DNA of 31,429 bases from Sphaeroforma arctica JP610. Taxonomy: Eukaryota > Opisthokonta > Ichthyosporea > Ichthyophonida. Made by a program: the position numbers and the translations under genes. The stretch covers positions 13,731-45,159 of the forward strand of contig NW_014039837.1 in the NCBI RefSeq assembly GCF_001186125.1, read 5' to 3'. Under the pieces are notes generated by a model. It ran no database searches. It was not told the DNA's origin and saw only the letters and a program-made list of their open reading frames with translations. Position 1 is the stretch's first letter, and each line of letters starts with the position of its first letter. This document shows, piece after piece, positions 19,441 to 30,761 of the stretch.

Positions 19441-20721
19441 TGCCAGTCACGGTCGCCGCCTCGATTTACACATTACGCGATGCCATAATTACAGGGCGGT
19501 ACCGCAAGGAGGGCAGGACAATCGGCCACGTACGACAGACCTAGGCAGGCAGCACCGCGAACAACAATCGGTACAACGCACAGCATCTACGCCAGCGCAA
19601 GGACAGTCACCACAAGCACACGTATCAGAACAAGCAGCTTGCTCCCACCTCTGCAGCACCACAAGTCAGCGTAGTCACGCACGATGAATCTGAGCAGGAG
19701 CCATCTTCGGCAACAGAGGTACATATTAAATCCATTCTCGCGGATGACTATAAGCAACCCGACGAAACAACCTCGACCCCACCACAATCAGCTTGGGCAC
19801 TTATACCAATGTAACTCAGAGACATGAGGGTGTCCGATGATAATGTGGCACTCATGTTTACACATCCAATCAATGCAATATCGGCAATTCTTGACCCTCT
19901 GCTGACATCAGACAACCGCGTCTACATACAATTGCAGGCGAATGGTCGGACATTCAGAGCATGGGCGCGAACCTGAGTTGCATCGCACGAACATCCGCAG
20001 ACCTCCTAGGACGTCCGATCACTACACCCCAAATTTCTTATTATGCTTAGCGGACAAAGATGTGCGAACTCCTCGACTGGGGACGACGGGAGTGGTTCCG
20101 ATTGGATTCGGTACTGAAATCATCAACGGATCTTTGGAATTTATGAACTCGCCTGACAGCATCGACATTATTCTAGAATTAGATATGATGCCAGGCCTAG
20201 GTTTTTACAAAGGGGGTACACAGTCCCCTCTCGCTTTATTGACCTAACCGATCTCGATGACCTTCTCATATCAATGGCCCGTTGCCAAGCCCCCAACACC
20301 ACCAAACCAAACGGTGTACGGGCACAACTAGATACAGAACTCTGAAACAAACGCTGCCATTGCAGACAATACATGCTGTCGTCTAAAGGGGAGCGAGGTC
20401 GCTATACTAGTGACACGCGAACAGATCATGAGCATGAGGAGAACCACACGCAACTTTGTATCCGATAGGTGGTTACCGTATGTCGACATCCAAGTACAGA
20501 AATGGTTGAACGACCTGGTTGTCATGATGCGCACGACAACGACGACAGTGAATCTACTACCGATAGCAGTTCCTACTTTCGACAATGAAGGCAAAGTAAA
20601 GAAGTTACGAGCACGTTTCGACAGGAGAGCCGTCAACGCACTCTTACCACGCGACCAGTTCTTGGTATCCAAGGACAATGAGACCATCTCCTTAAGAGTA
20701 GGAAGTATTACACACCACTAG
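19440..20721 (+). mobile_element. Ty3/gypsy-like fossil, plus-strand part
   Basis: Plus-strand remains of a gypsy-type polyprotein. There is a Ser/Thr/Gln-rich gag-to-protease linker at about 19580-19800. Next comes an aspartic-protease-like region at about 19900-20200 (VYIQLQANGRTFRAW, then IILELDMMPGLGF). The start of a reverse transcriptase follows at about 20560-20690 (LLPIAVPTFDNEGKVKK, LRARFDRRAVNALLPRDQF). It is broken in several places and lacks the rest of pol. No LTRs were found. Old, judging by its decay. Confidence 0.65.
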
Positions 20722-20744
20722 ATATATCGGCAGCAGACCGTATG

Positions 20745-20945
20745 CTACCTATACACATCCTTCGACGATACCTTCTTCCCTAAAATCATGACTTCGGCAG
20801 TCGCAAAGTGACACTTTGTTGTGCTCATCTTGAAGTTAAGGTACGTTAGGTGTCTGATAACCTCCTTCACTGTAGCGATGTGCTCTTCACGATTGTCACC
20901 GGCGATCGCTATGTCCTCAATGTAGTGATGTACTGGCAATCCGAC
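20745..20945 (-). mobile_element. Ty3/gypsy-like fossil, reverse-transcriptase part on the opposite strand
   Basis: The minus strand encodes the YIDDI-type region of a gypsy reverse transcriptase: VHHYIEDIAIAGDNREEH, then a helix ending in STTKCHFATAEVMILGKKVS. This is the part that should follow the plus-strand portion ending at 20721, but it points the other way. Only about 65 codons remain. Confidence 0.75.
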
Positions 20946-21894
20946 TAACCTCGCACTCAGGGTGCGTTGAAGTGGCTATGTTAATACATGGGAGTGCAAA
21001 CGGTGAGGATGTGAACGAGGACTAATATATGTCAGGCGTCAAGCTGAAGAGGTATCTGGCGTTGGGTTACTAAACCCAATACACAAAATTGACGCTGTGG
21101 GTAGAATGAGCTAGCAATCGAGTATTCTCGCACGAAACGTCATAAAAGTACATACCTTTCAGGCTTCCTGAAACAGCAGCCGACCGTGACTGTAATATCA
21201 GTTTCAACATTCGTGAGTGCAGAATCAGTCCATGCATACTTACATGGAGCATGAGTGTTTCGTTGTCAACTTCTATACTTCGACAGCATAAAAACATACA
21301 CACGACTCTTCTCACACACTAAGTAGTATGTTCAAAGCTTCGTGATACTGCCGGCAAGCTGGACACACTCGATAATTGGCACAGGTTTTAAAATATATAC
21401 ACAGGTTTTTTCAGCGGTTTAGGAATTCAGACTATCTGCTGCATTGTAAGCAAATGCTTAAAATTGAATATTAGTGAATCTCATATAGTCGTATATTCCA
21501 GAAGGTCGTGTACACTATTAAATTGCGAAGACGTTCGCTTGTATACCGCGTTTGTTCACAATGTGAGATTCGTGTACAAAAGTATAGTTGCACACTTTGA
21601 CGATTCATCATACTATCGTACTGCACTGACCATATGGCTACATATCAATTCCAAAAATCTTGATGCGCAATAGAAAAGCATGCTCGGTCTGTTGCAAAGG
21701 AACACTCAACAAGCGACAAATGTCAACGCGTGTTTCAAATTAGCACTACACAATGCACTCAATTAACACACCGCAAACAATACCACACACGGTCATTCAG
21801 CTGAAAATTTGTAAAATACAGACCTTCTTCATATGACAATGAAGGAATATCACTAGGCACGCAGCATAGGCGTATCAATCGAGAACCATGCATG

Positions 21895-22110
21895 TGATAA
21901 ACAAACAAACAAACGACAAAAGCACAGACAAACAAAACAATTGATGGACCAACGAAAATCACCCCACCCCCCTCTTAAACACATAAACGAATAAACAACA
22001 CACAAAAAACAATCATCAATAAACAAATGAACAACAAGTGAATAAATGAATGGAATAAAAAGCGAACAAATAAACAAACAAACAAACACACTGAACAACT
22101 GAACGAACAC
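21895..22110. repeat. (CAAA)n-type low-complexity tract in M1
   Basis: Irregular CAAACAAACAAA/CGAAC units. On the ankyrin coding strand this reads as (TTTG)n. It produces long Leu/Val/Phe/Cys-rich open frames that are not genes. Confidence 0.9.
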
Positions 22111-22335
22111 ATAAGATATGGGGAAAACGTCACAGACACACGCATGTCTGAAGCATACCAAAAATCAGAGACTCGCCATCGGACACTGATTAACAACTTA
22201 CATCCACGTCTTCATACTCACATCATGTACCGACGTAATCACACCCACGAGATAACACCCGCTGCAAACCACTCTGTGAATGACACGTTACACCATGTAC
22301 ACGGCGTACGTGGCACTCCAAGACGGCTTACATAC

Positions 22336-22434
22336 GGAGTCTTTGGCGTCCATGTTGACCCTCCACTGCAGAAGAAGCTGCACCACTTCTTTGTGACCAC
22401 TCATTTCGGCATGAAGCAGTGGTGTTATCTCACC
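22336..22434 (-). CDS. Ankyrin-repeat exon 1 (of four seen)
   Basis: An internal exon of 99 bases, phase 0 at both ends, encoding one 33-residue ankyrin repeat: GEITPLLHAEMSGHKEVVQL and so on, ending in MDAKDS. Ankyrin repeats are helix-turn-helix protein-binding units. The consensus TPL and GH.EVV.LLL positions are kept. The acceptor on the minus strand is a pyrimidine-rich TTTCTTTTTTCACTCCGTCAG. The donor is GTATGTAAGC. Both look functional. The gene continues in both directions through copies of the same module; no first or last exon was identified. Confidence 0.85.
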
Positions 22435-22505
22435 CTGACGGAGTGAAAAAAGAAACAGTCGTGCACTGTGAAAACGATATAGTATAGAAATAGATAGTAT
22501 TACAT

Positions 22506-24440
22506 ATATAACATTGCTTCGGTAAAAAAACAAACTAGAAAGTATATATTTTTAATCGTACTATCTTCGCACACAATACACAAAACTGATGCTGTGGGTA
22601 TAATTAGCTAGCAATTGAGTATTTTTACACGAAACGTCATATAAGTGCATGAGGACTCTTCTCACCGCCTATTTAGTATCATCTAACTTCTGTGTTACTG
22701 CCGACATGCTGGACAGACACGATAATTGGCACAGGTTCAAAAATATATACACAGGTTGTGCATCAGTGAAGAAGATGAGACAATCTCGCTGCCCTTCCAT
22801 ACGACCACCGCAAAGAGTCATTTAGACTATCTGCTGCATACTACAGGCAAATGCTTGAAGACTCAGTGTTAGGGAGCCTCATATAGTCGTAATCAAGTAG
22901 GCCGTGTACATGCAATCAAATTGCGGAGACGCACACCTGGCATACCGTGTTTGTTCACAATGCGTGATTCGAGTCCGAAAGTACATTTGCACCCCTTGAC
23001 GATTCATCATACTATTGTACAATACTGAGCATATGACCATATAAGAATTCTACGAATGTTGATTCCCAATATAAAATTATGCTCGATCTGTTGCGAAGAA
23101 ACACGTTGATCAACAACCGTATCAATCGAAAACCATGCATGTGGTAGGCAAAGAATTACATAACAAACGCACAGACAAACAAAAAATTGGAGTAACCACG
23201 AACAACTAACAAACAACAACCAACAAACAATAAACTTAAGAACAAATAGGCAAACAAATGAATGAACAAACAAGCGAACAAACCAACAAACGAACGCACC
23301 AAACACAGCACGAGCAAGCTGACAAACAGACAACATACAAAAGCATTGACACACACGGTCAAATGATGCAGCCCGTATACTATGTAGATACCTACTACAT
23401 ATTCATCGATAACGCGAATGTATCTACGCTTTCAGTTATATTGACCATCATTTTATGGCTCACTATGTAAGTGTACTTCGTTTAATGGGTAGACACATCG
23501 ACAGAGATCTAAACTAGTCACACAACGAGTTCGTCACTCAGGCGTGACATATCAAATCATAGTTAACGCCTCTCACACAACAATACCAGCATTGTTCACC
23601 AGTTTGACAGATTGTATCATTTTGAAAATGACACGAATTTTCTCCCATCCGTATGTACCAAGATATGCTCAGCATATATACGGATATATCTGTATCAATA
23701 TCTGTAATAGAAAACCGAGGCATTCTATCACTTGCTGCTACACTACTACCGAGCATTATGACTTTACCATGGCGTAGCTTCAAGTACAGGAACAATATGC
23801 CTTGCGACAGTGTACATAGAACAAATCGATAAATCACACATATGATATAGGGGAAATGTTACAGACCCATGCATATCTGAAGCATTCTGAAAATCAAAGA
23901 TTCGCCATCGGACATCGAGTAACAACTTGCATCAACGATTACATGCTCACACCATGTACCCACCTGCTTACACACGCTCAAGATATCACTCGCTGCAAAC
24001 GACTCTGTAAATGACACATTGAGCCATGCACATGGCGCGTGAGGTACTTCAAGGCCGCTTACATTCGTTGTCTTTGGCCTCCTCGTTGGCATTCCACTCC
24101 AGGAGCAGCTCCGCAGCTTCTCTGTGGCCATTATAACAAGCTGTAAGCAGTGGCGTCATCCAATTCTGACAGTCGTGCACTATGAGAACCAAATCACATA
24201 TGTTACTTATGCAGGTGTGCACCCACCACAACACCCGCCATCGCAACAGACTATATAGAGACAGTTAATAATACACAAATAATGAGTGATATGCAGAAAT
24301 GCCCAATTTCATTCACGGTAAAACTAGAAGAAGCGCGTTGAAAATCGTCACATTGGAGCAGAGGTCGATAATCATTCGAAATACAGCACCACATATCTTC
24401 ATTGTGAACTACTGTCACAGACCACCGCACAAACTGAATT
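22506..24440 (-). repeat. Ankyrin module M2
   Basis: A second module with the same landmarks in the same order: TTGCTTCGGTAAA start, CACAAAACTGATGCTGTGGGT, ACGAAACGTCATA, GATAATTGGCACAGGTT, GACGATTCATCATACTAT, CTGTTGCGAAGAAACAC, a CAAACAAA tract (23160-23325), a 600-base block shared with M3 (23350-23935), then the exon. Confidence 0.85.
24067..24165 (-). CDS. Ankyrin-repeat exon 2, splice signals damaged
   Basis: A 99-base exon encoding one ankyrin repeat (NWMTPLLTACYNGHREAAEL, continuing to EEAKDN). The coding part is intact, but both splice sites are altered. The donor position reads GAATGTAAGC where exon 1 has GTATGTAAGC. The acceptor side reads GCACGACTGTCAG, lacking the 17-base pyrimidine tract present between GACTG and TCAG in exon 1. 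A cryptic GTAAGC lies four bases downstream but would shift the frame. Skipping the exon would keep the frame. Confidence 0.75.
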
Positions 24441-24444
24441 AGTA

Positions 24445-27400
24445 CAATATTGCTTCGGCGAAGAACAAAAAGGAAAGCACATATTTTGAATCGTACTGCA
24501 AAACTGACGCTATAGGTATAATAAAAAGAAATAGAGTATTCTCACACGAAACGTCATGAAAGAGCACGACTTTTACACTTCTTTGAAACAACAGCCGACT
24601 ATAACTGCAATATCAGTATCAACATTCGCGAGTGCCTAATTAGCCCATGCATACTTATTGGAGCATAGGTGTGTTGTTGTCTATATTTGGAGAGTATAAA
24701 AAATATACACGACTGTTCTCTCCACCCAAGTAGTACGTTCTAACTTTGGTGCTATTGCCGACAAGCTGGACACGCACGATAATTGGCACAGGTTAATTGC
24801 GTAAAACTCGATTTTTTAACGCGATGCCATTTTTGGCAATGCTTGCGCACGGCAATGCTTCGGAACCAATAGTCTGTTATTCTCAAGTAATAGCGTGTTT
24901 GAAAGCAAATATCCAAAAGAACAAGCCTGGAGCAATATAAATAACATATTGACTAATAATAGTAGAGTTATATCCATGAGAGTACACCTAATGTTTTGCA
25001 CTCCTTGACGATTTTTCATACTATTGTATTGCACTGGTCATATGGCTACATATCAATTCTACGAATCTTGATGCGCAATAGAAAAACATGTTCGGTCTGT
25101 TGCGAAGAAACACTCGACAAAAAGAAACAATCAACAACCGTATCAATCGAGAACCATGCATGTGATACACAAACAAACAAACAATAAACAATCATAAAAA
25201 CAAAATAACAGGCCAACGAACAACTAAATGAACAAATGAACGGATAAATAAGCGAAAAATCAAACAAAACAAACAAAACAAACAACAAAACGCACGAACA
25301 CACTGACAAAAAAAACAAAAACTACTGGCAGTCAAGAAAATATACTAACGGACGCATGATCGAGCTCGTATACAATTAAAACACGTACTATATATTTATC
25401 GGTAATGCGAATGTTACTAGGCTTTTATTATTTTGACCGTAATTGTATGGTTCACTATGTGAGTGTGCTTTGACTACCACGTACACACATCCACAGAGAT
25501 CTAAACCGGACACACCACGAGTTCGCAGAATTGACTCAGGCGTGACAACTCAGATAATTTTGAACGTGTCACACACGTGACCATAAGGATTGTTTATCAT
25601 CGTGACAGACTATATCAGATTAAAAATATTACGAGTCTTGTCTCATACGTATGTACGAAGATATGCACAGCATATATACGGCTATTTTTTGTTCGAGAAT
25701 AGAAAACCAAGACATCCTATTACCTGCTGCTACACTACTACCAAGTATCATGTCTTTACTTTGTTACTTTGGCGTAGCATCAAGTACAGAAACAATAAGC
25801 ATTCCGACAGTGTACATAGAGAAAATTTAAAAATCACACATACGATATGGAGTAAACGTCAATGAAACACACATGTCTGAAGCAAACGGAAAACAGAGAT
25901 TCGCCAAGGGACATTGACTAACAACTTGCATCAACGGCTCCGTATTCACATCATGTACTCGCATGTATACGCACACACGAAATAACAATCGCTGCATAGC
26001 ACTCTGCAAATGACATATTAGACTATGCACACTGTTCGAGACCGCGTACGTACTTTGTCTTTGGCCTCTACGTCGGCATCCTTCTCTAGGAGAAGCTGCA
26101 CCACTTCTTTGTGGCCATTCAGACTAGCATAGTGCAGTGCCGTGCGCCCATTCTGGCGAAATGAAGAAACAAACAGTCGTGCACTGTGAGAACCACATCA
26201 CTGCTGTTACGCATGCAGCTGTGCACCCACCGCAACATCTGCCATCACAACCGGTGATATAGCTGCAGATAGTACTACTCGGATATCGCGTGATATACAA
26301 ATAAGGCACTTTGATACAACATATTAGTATTGGTCTATAGCACAAACCTGCACCGCAATACCCAATATCTTTCGCAGTCGCACTCCAAGTAACGCGCTGA
26401 AATGAGTAGGTTGGAACAAAGGTTGATAGCATACGAAGCGCTGTATTGATCACAGTGACAACAGCACACGCGGCAATGGTGTAGTTAACTCAGTCTGTAT
26501 ATATACAGAATCAAAACTAGACTATCCACATACAATACAAACACTCCACTTTAATGCCCGTAGCTGCTCAAGGCCACAACACAAGTAGCGCAGAGTGCAC
26601 ATTGTGCATAAATGAACAGAAGACAAATCTTGGAATCTATGTCAGGAGGAAACATAAACGGCAAAACAATGAGCATATCAGGCAAGCTTTACTTTTAGAC
26701 GTCAGAATCTTTTTAAGGTGAAAAATCCCTAAACCCTAAAACCCCTCCGTCCTGTATACCAGTGACATGAGGCCATCGAGATTGAAACAACAGCGTCAAA
26801 CAGGACATACACCGCTAAGTGTCTATGATCAAACTACTACAAATATGGGTGTACTGTAGGTGTCAATCAGTTCTGTGCTCTATAAACATAATCAGTTTGA
26901 GAGTGGGATCATGGAGCAAGTGTCAATGCTGTTAAAAAGAACATGATATTTACGCCAATGCCCACCTACAACACAGATTGCGCATACACACCATGATAAG
27001 GAAAACACAAGAAAACATCAAACATTTATATATCATGATACGAACGGTCTCCTCCCTGGCGAAGAAAAAAGAGCACTACATACGTTTAACAAAGAGTCTG
27101 GGTCATTGCGTGCTAAAGTGGTACGAATAGATATTGAATACCACAACTATACTACACCACTTGCAATGCCATACTGACTACATATCAGTGTACCTAGCGA
27201 GTATCACAACTATACTACACAACTTACAATGCCATACTAGCTTATTACCAGTGTACATATGTAGCCACTGGAAATGAAAACAAGCAAACAAACCAACAAA
27301 CTAAATATCAACCATGAAAAATAAACGAACGATCCGTAGCAAACAGACGAAGGGACGAACAAACACACCAACAAACAAACTAACATACAGTCGAACAAAT

Positions 27401-27540
27401 AATGATGAAAAACATAGTATACAAACGAACAGACGAACAAACAAACTAACACACAGACGAACAGCGCAGCATACAAACAAGCGGACGAACATACACACCA
27501 ACTGAAAAAAATATACATACAGACGAAGCACTAATGGAAA
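24445..27540 (-). repeat. Ankyrin module M3, the longest
   Basis: Same start (ATTGCTTCGGCGAAGAACAA) and order as M2, a CAAACAAA tract (25165-25325), the shared 600-base block (25350-25990), the exon, and then about 1.3 kb more upstream sequence (26218-27540). The last part corresponds to the isolated block at 1985-3165 and ends in a CAAACGAAC tract (27275-27520). Confidence 0.85.
26054..26152 (-). CDS. Ankyrin-repeat exon 3
   Basis: A 99-base phase-0 exon and the best match to the ankyrin consensus here: NGRTALHYASLNGHKEVVQL, continuing to ADVEAKDK. The acceptor is TTTGTTTCTTCATTTCGCCAG and the donor is GTACGTACGC, both acceptable. One repeat per exon allows repeats to be gained or lost without a change of frame. 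Confidence 0.88.
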
Positions 27541-28345
27541 TAACACAATATAGCTGCAGCAAAGAACAAGCTGGAAAGTGCACATTTTGAATCGTATTAT
27601 CTTTGTACATTTTTCCACAAAACTGACACTGTGGGTATAAATAGCTTGCAATAGAGTATTTTTACACGAAATGTCACATAAGTACATGACTTTCAGACTA
27701 TCAAAACAACAATAGACTATGACTGCAACAATAGTTTCAACATTCGCGAGTGCCGAGACAACCCATGCATACTTATACTTATTGAAGTATAGGTGTGTTG
27801 TTGTCAACTTCTATACTTGGACACATAAACCATACACACGACCCTTCTCACCACTCAAGTAGTACATTCTAACCTTTGTGCTATTGCCGACAAGCTGAAC
27901 ACGCACGGTAATTGGCACAGGCTGAAAAACATGAACACAGATTGTGCAGCAGTTCACTAGATGAGAAAATATCGTTGTACTTCCATACGACCACCGAAGA
28001 GAATCATGTAAACTATCTGCTACCTCCCGCAGGCAAACGATAAAAAACTAAACGATATGTTTTCATGTCAAATAGCAGAGACGCACACCTGGCATGCCGT
28101 GTTTGTACATAATGTGTGGATCGAGTACGAAAGCACGTTTGCACTCCTTGACGATTTTTCATACTATTGTATTGCATTGGTCACATGACTACATATCAAT
28201 ACTACGAATCTTGATGCGCAATAGAAATACATACTCGGCCTGTTGCGAAGAAACACTCGAAAAAAAGTAACAATCAACTACCGTATCAATCAATGTGATA
28301 CACAAACAAACAAACAATAAACAATCATAAACGAAATAAATAGAA
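27541..28345 (-). repeat. Ankyrin module M4, lacking an exon
   Basis: It starts with CAGCAAAGAACAAGCTGGAAAG and follows the usual order through GATAATTGGCACAGG-like (GGTAATTGGCACAGG), GACGATTTTTCATACTAT, CTGTTGCGAAGAAACACTCG and CACAAACAAACAAACAATAAAC. It then jumps straight into the next module at about 28345. The 600-base block and the ankyrin exon are missing. Confidence 0.8.
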
Positions 28346-29800
28346 TATGGCTTCGGCAAAGAACAACTTGGAAAGCGCATATTTAGAACCGTACTATCTT
28401 CGCGGGGTGGAATTAGCTAGCAATTGAAACGTCATATAGGTACATGATTTTCAGACTTCTTGGAAATAACAGCCGACTGTGACTGTGACATCATCAATTT
28501 CAGGGAACAAACAAACATACAACAAACGAACAGACCAGCAAAAAAATGACGGACCAACGTAAAAATTGTAATCGGACAAACAACAAACAACAAATAACAA
28601 TCAATAAACGAACAAATGAATGAATGAACAGATAAACAAATGAGCGAACCACTGGGCGAACAAACTGACACACAATCAAACAAAGATACAAAATCACTGA
28701 CAAACATGCAGACCTATTAACGAACAAATGATGCAGCTTGTATACCATGTAAATACGTACTAAATATCTATCGGTAACGCGAAATAAATTTTTTTTTTTG
28801 TTATATTGACCTTCATTGTATGGCTCAGAGTGTACTTTGACTACCGGGTAGTCACATCCACAGAGATCGAAACCAAACGTACCATGAATTGGCAGAATTG
28901 ACTTGGGCGTGACAGCTCAAAAGCATAGAACACGTCTCTCTCACATCAATATCAGCATTGTACACCATCATGACAGATAGAACCACCATATAAACAAACC
29001 GAGATTTCTGTGGGACTCATGTACCCTGACAAGTCTAACACACATACCCATGTATTTAAACTAGATATCAAGGACAGACATATTTCATCAAACGTTGCTA
29101 TACCACTAAGAATATGTGCATTATAACTCTGATTTAGTCATACAGACCGAATCAATAAACCTTACGACAGGGTATATAAAGTCAATCAACAAAACAAAAA
29201 TAAGGGAAAATTGACTGCGACACGCGCATGACTACAGAACACCTGAAGTTAAGTGATTCATCTTAGACCCTCAATGATAACTTGCAACGACGAAATTAGC
29301 AGACTCACATCATTTACGCAAACGTATGTACACTCACAACGATTAAAGAACATATGTGTGGTACTTCATGAACTTTTACCTACGTTGTCTTTGGTCTCAA
29401 TGTTGGCATCACTTTCCAAGAGTAGCCGCATCACTTCTTTGTGACCTGCAATACAAGCAAAATGCAGTGGCGTGCATCCATTCTGACGGAGTGAAGAAAT
29501 AAAAATCGTGCACTATATGAGAACCACATCACTGTTGTTACGCATGTAGTTGTGCAACCACCACAACACCTGCAATCACAAGCGATGATATATGTACAGA
29601 TAGTACGCGTGATATATAGACCTGTCACTTAGCTGCGGCAGATTTAGTATTGGTGTATTGCACAAACTTGCGCCGCAATGCCTGATTTCTTCACAACTAC
29701 ACTACGTGTAGTGAGATGGAATACGTAGAAAAATGGGAACAGAGGTTGACATCATTAGAAATGCTTGGATGACCACGGTGCCAACAGTACACGCGGCATC
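28346..29800 (-). repeat. Ankyrin module M5
   Basis: It starts with ATATGGCTTCGGCAAAGAACAA, is shortened in its first part, then has a CAAACAAA tract (28500-28720), the 600-base block, exon 4, and upstream sequence matching 26218-26480 (for example TGCACAAACTTGCGCCGCAATGCC). Similarity fades near 29800, so the array ends here or has diverged beyond recognition. Confidence 0.8.
29384..29482 (-). CDS. Ankyrin-repeat exon 4
   Basis: A 99-base phase-0 exon encoding one repeat: NGCTPLHFACIAGHKEVMRL, continuing to ANIETKDN. The acceptor is TTTTTATTTCTTCACTCCGTCAG and the donor is GTAGGTAAAA. It is the most upstream ankyrin exon visible. The first exon and promoter of the gene would lie to the right, but I could not identify them. 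Confidence 0.88.
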
Positions 29801-30110
29801 TCAGGGTATCTACACAAGGTGAAATCGTTGACTGAGCTCATAACTTTCAACACCCGTGTTATCGTTGACTTCTACTCCTTGTGTGAGGTATCTCGGACAC
29901 GGCGCACATCTCCATTTCCGCTAGCAACATGTATACTCGCCATCTCATATTCTTCTATTCGTGTTGCTCAATTAGAAGTCAGTATAATTTTTATTGCTAA
30001 GTACTGGTGATTAGTATACGCATACAACGATGCTGTATTGTATTGAAACGTGTCTCGCCTATCAGAAGCAAGAGCCACTCGCCACTTGATCTTGCATTCA
30101 CGTATAATGT
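29801..30110. other. Spacer without recognisable gene
   Basis: A plus-strand frame (29765-30010) runs through part of this, but it begins within module M5 sequence and has no motif. No gene is supported. Confidence 0.4.
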
Positions 30111-30236
30111 GTGTTGCAGATGAGTGTATAGTCTAAGGTGTATTGCGGTGGGGTGTATAGTCTAAGGTGTGTTGCAGTGGAGTGTATAGTCTAAGGCGTG
30201 TTGCAGTGGAGTGTATAGAATAAGGCGTGTTGCAGT
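30111..30236. repeat. 29-bp minisatellite, four copies plus a partial one
   Basis: TGTATAGTCTAAGGTGTGTT-type units start at 30125, 30154, 30183 and 30212. They are exactly 29 bases apart with a few substitutions, and a partial GTGTTGCAG precedes the first. Confidence 0.92.
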
Positions 30237-30761
30237 ATTTGGTCCGTTGCTGTGCTTCGCTGTAAGAGAGTGAAGTGCTGCAACGAACGTGGGCAGTGTT
30301 TATTACTGTCGACTGCAACCTACGACGCTTCACACGAAAGCGTCCCGCCAGAAATTATGCTTGCCTTTTTCGGGTATTTGTTTATAGAAAAATTCCCACC
30401 AAAAATGTAATCGCAACGATCAGTCCCGAACTGTCAAATAATTAAAAAGTAATTTGTATGTGTATGTACAATAGGGTTTTCTAATCACAGCAGGGGTAGG
30501 GTGAAGCAATACTGTTTCATATATATATATGCATCTTGCTGTGGAGATAACTCGTGTATCTGCAGTCGGCTGCCTGTGAGTCATGCGCATGAACATGCAG
30601 TGCATACACGCGCTTAAGTTAGAATAAATAAACACAAACCTACAATTGTATTAATAAACATAAAACTATTATTGACATCGCAGGGCACACACTTAGTGCT
30701 GTATTTCCAATAATCATTCACACACATAGATCTGTGCACAGTGTTTCTATAGCAACAGGTG
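30237..30761. promoter_or_regulatory. Upstream region of the right-hand gene
   Basis: A non-coding stretch between the minisatellite and the plus-strand start at 30762. It holds a short (AT)n tract near 30520 and no clear TATA box at the usual distance. It could also contain the start of the divergently oriented ankyrin gene. No specific site is claimed. Confidence 0.3.

Larger units (their letters stand above)
21076..22505 (-). repeat. Ankyrin module M1
   Basis: This is the first of the right-hand exon-intron modules. It begins with CACAAAATTGACGCTGTGGGT and continues through CGAAACGTCATA, GATAATTGGCACAGGTT, TATCTGCTGCAT, a GTTGCAAAGGAACACTC element, a CAAACAAA tract (21895-22110) and one ankyrin exon. 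The module's first 80 or so bases, present in M2, are absent. The inserted cluster ends here. Confidence 0.85.

Noticed and set aside
22900-28400. CRISPR-like or regularly spaced repeats
   Set aside because: The repeats are long diverged intron modules spaced by 0.8-3 kb, in a eukaryotic gene context.
21850-28750. Long minus-strand frames rich in Val, Cys, Leu and Phe (VCLFVCLFVRLF-type), suggestive of multi-pass membrane proteins
   Set aside because: They are translations of the (TTTG)n/(TTCG)n tracts in the ankyrin introns; the same pattern appears in every module and in more than one frame.
30133-30333. Minus-strand frame rich in TPL/HTLDYTP repeats
   Set aside because: It is a translation of the 29-bp minisatellite and begins at a non-ATG codon.
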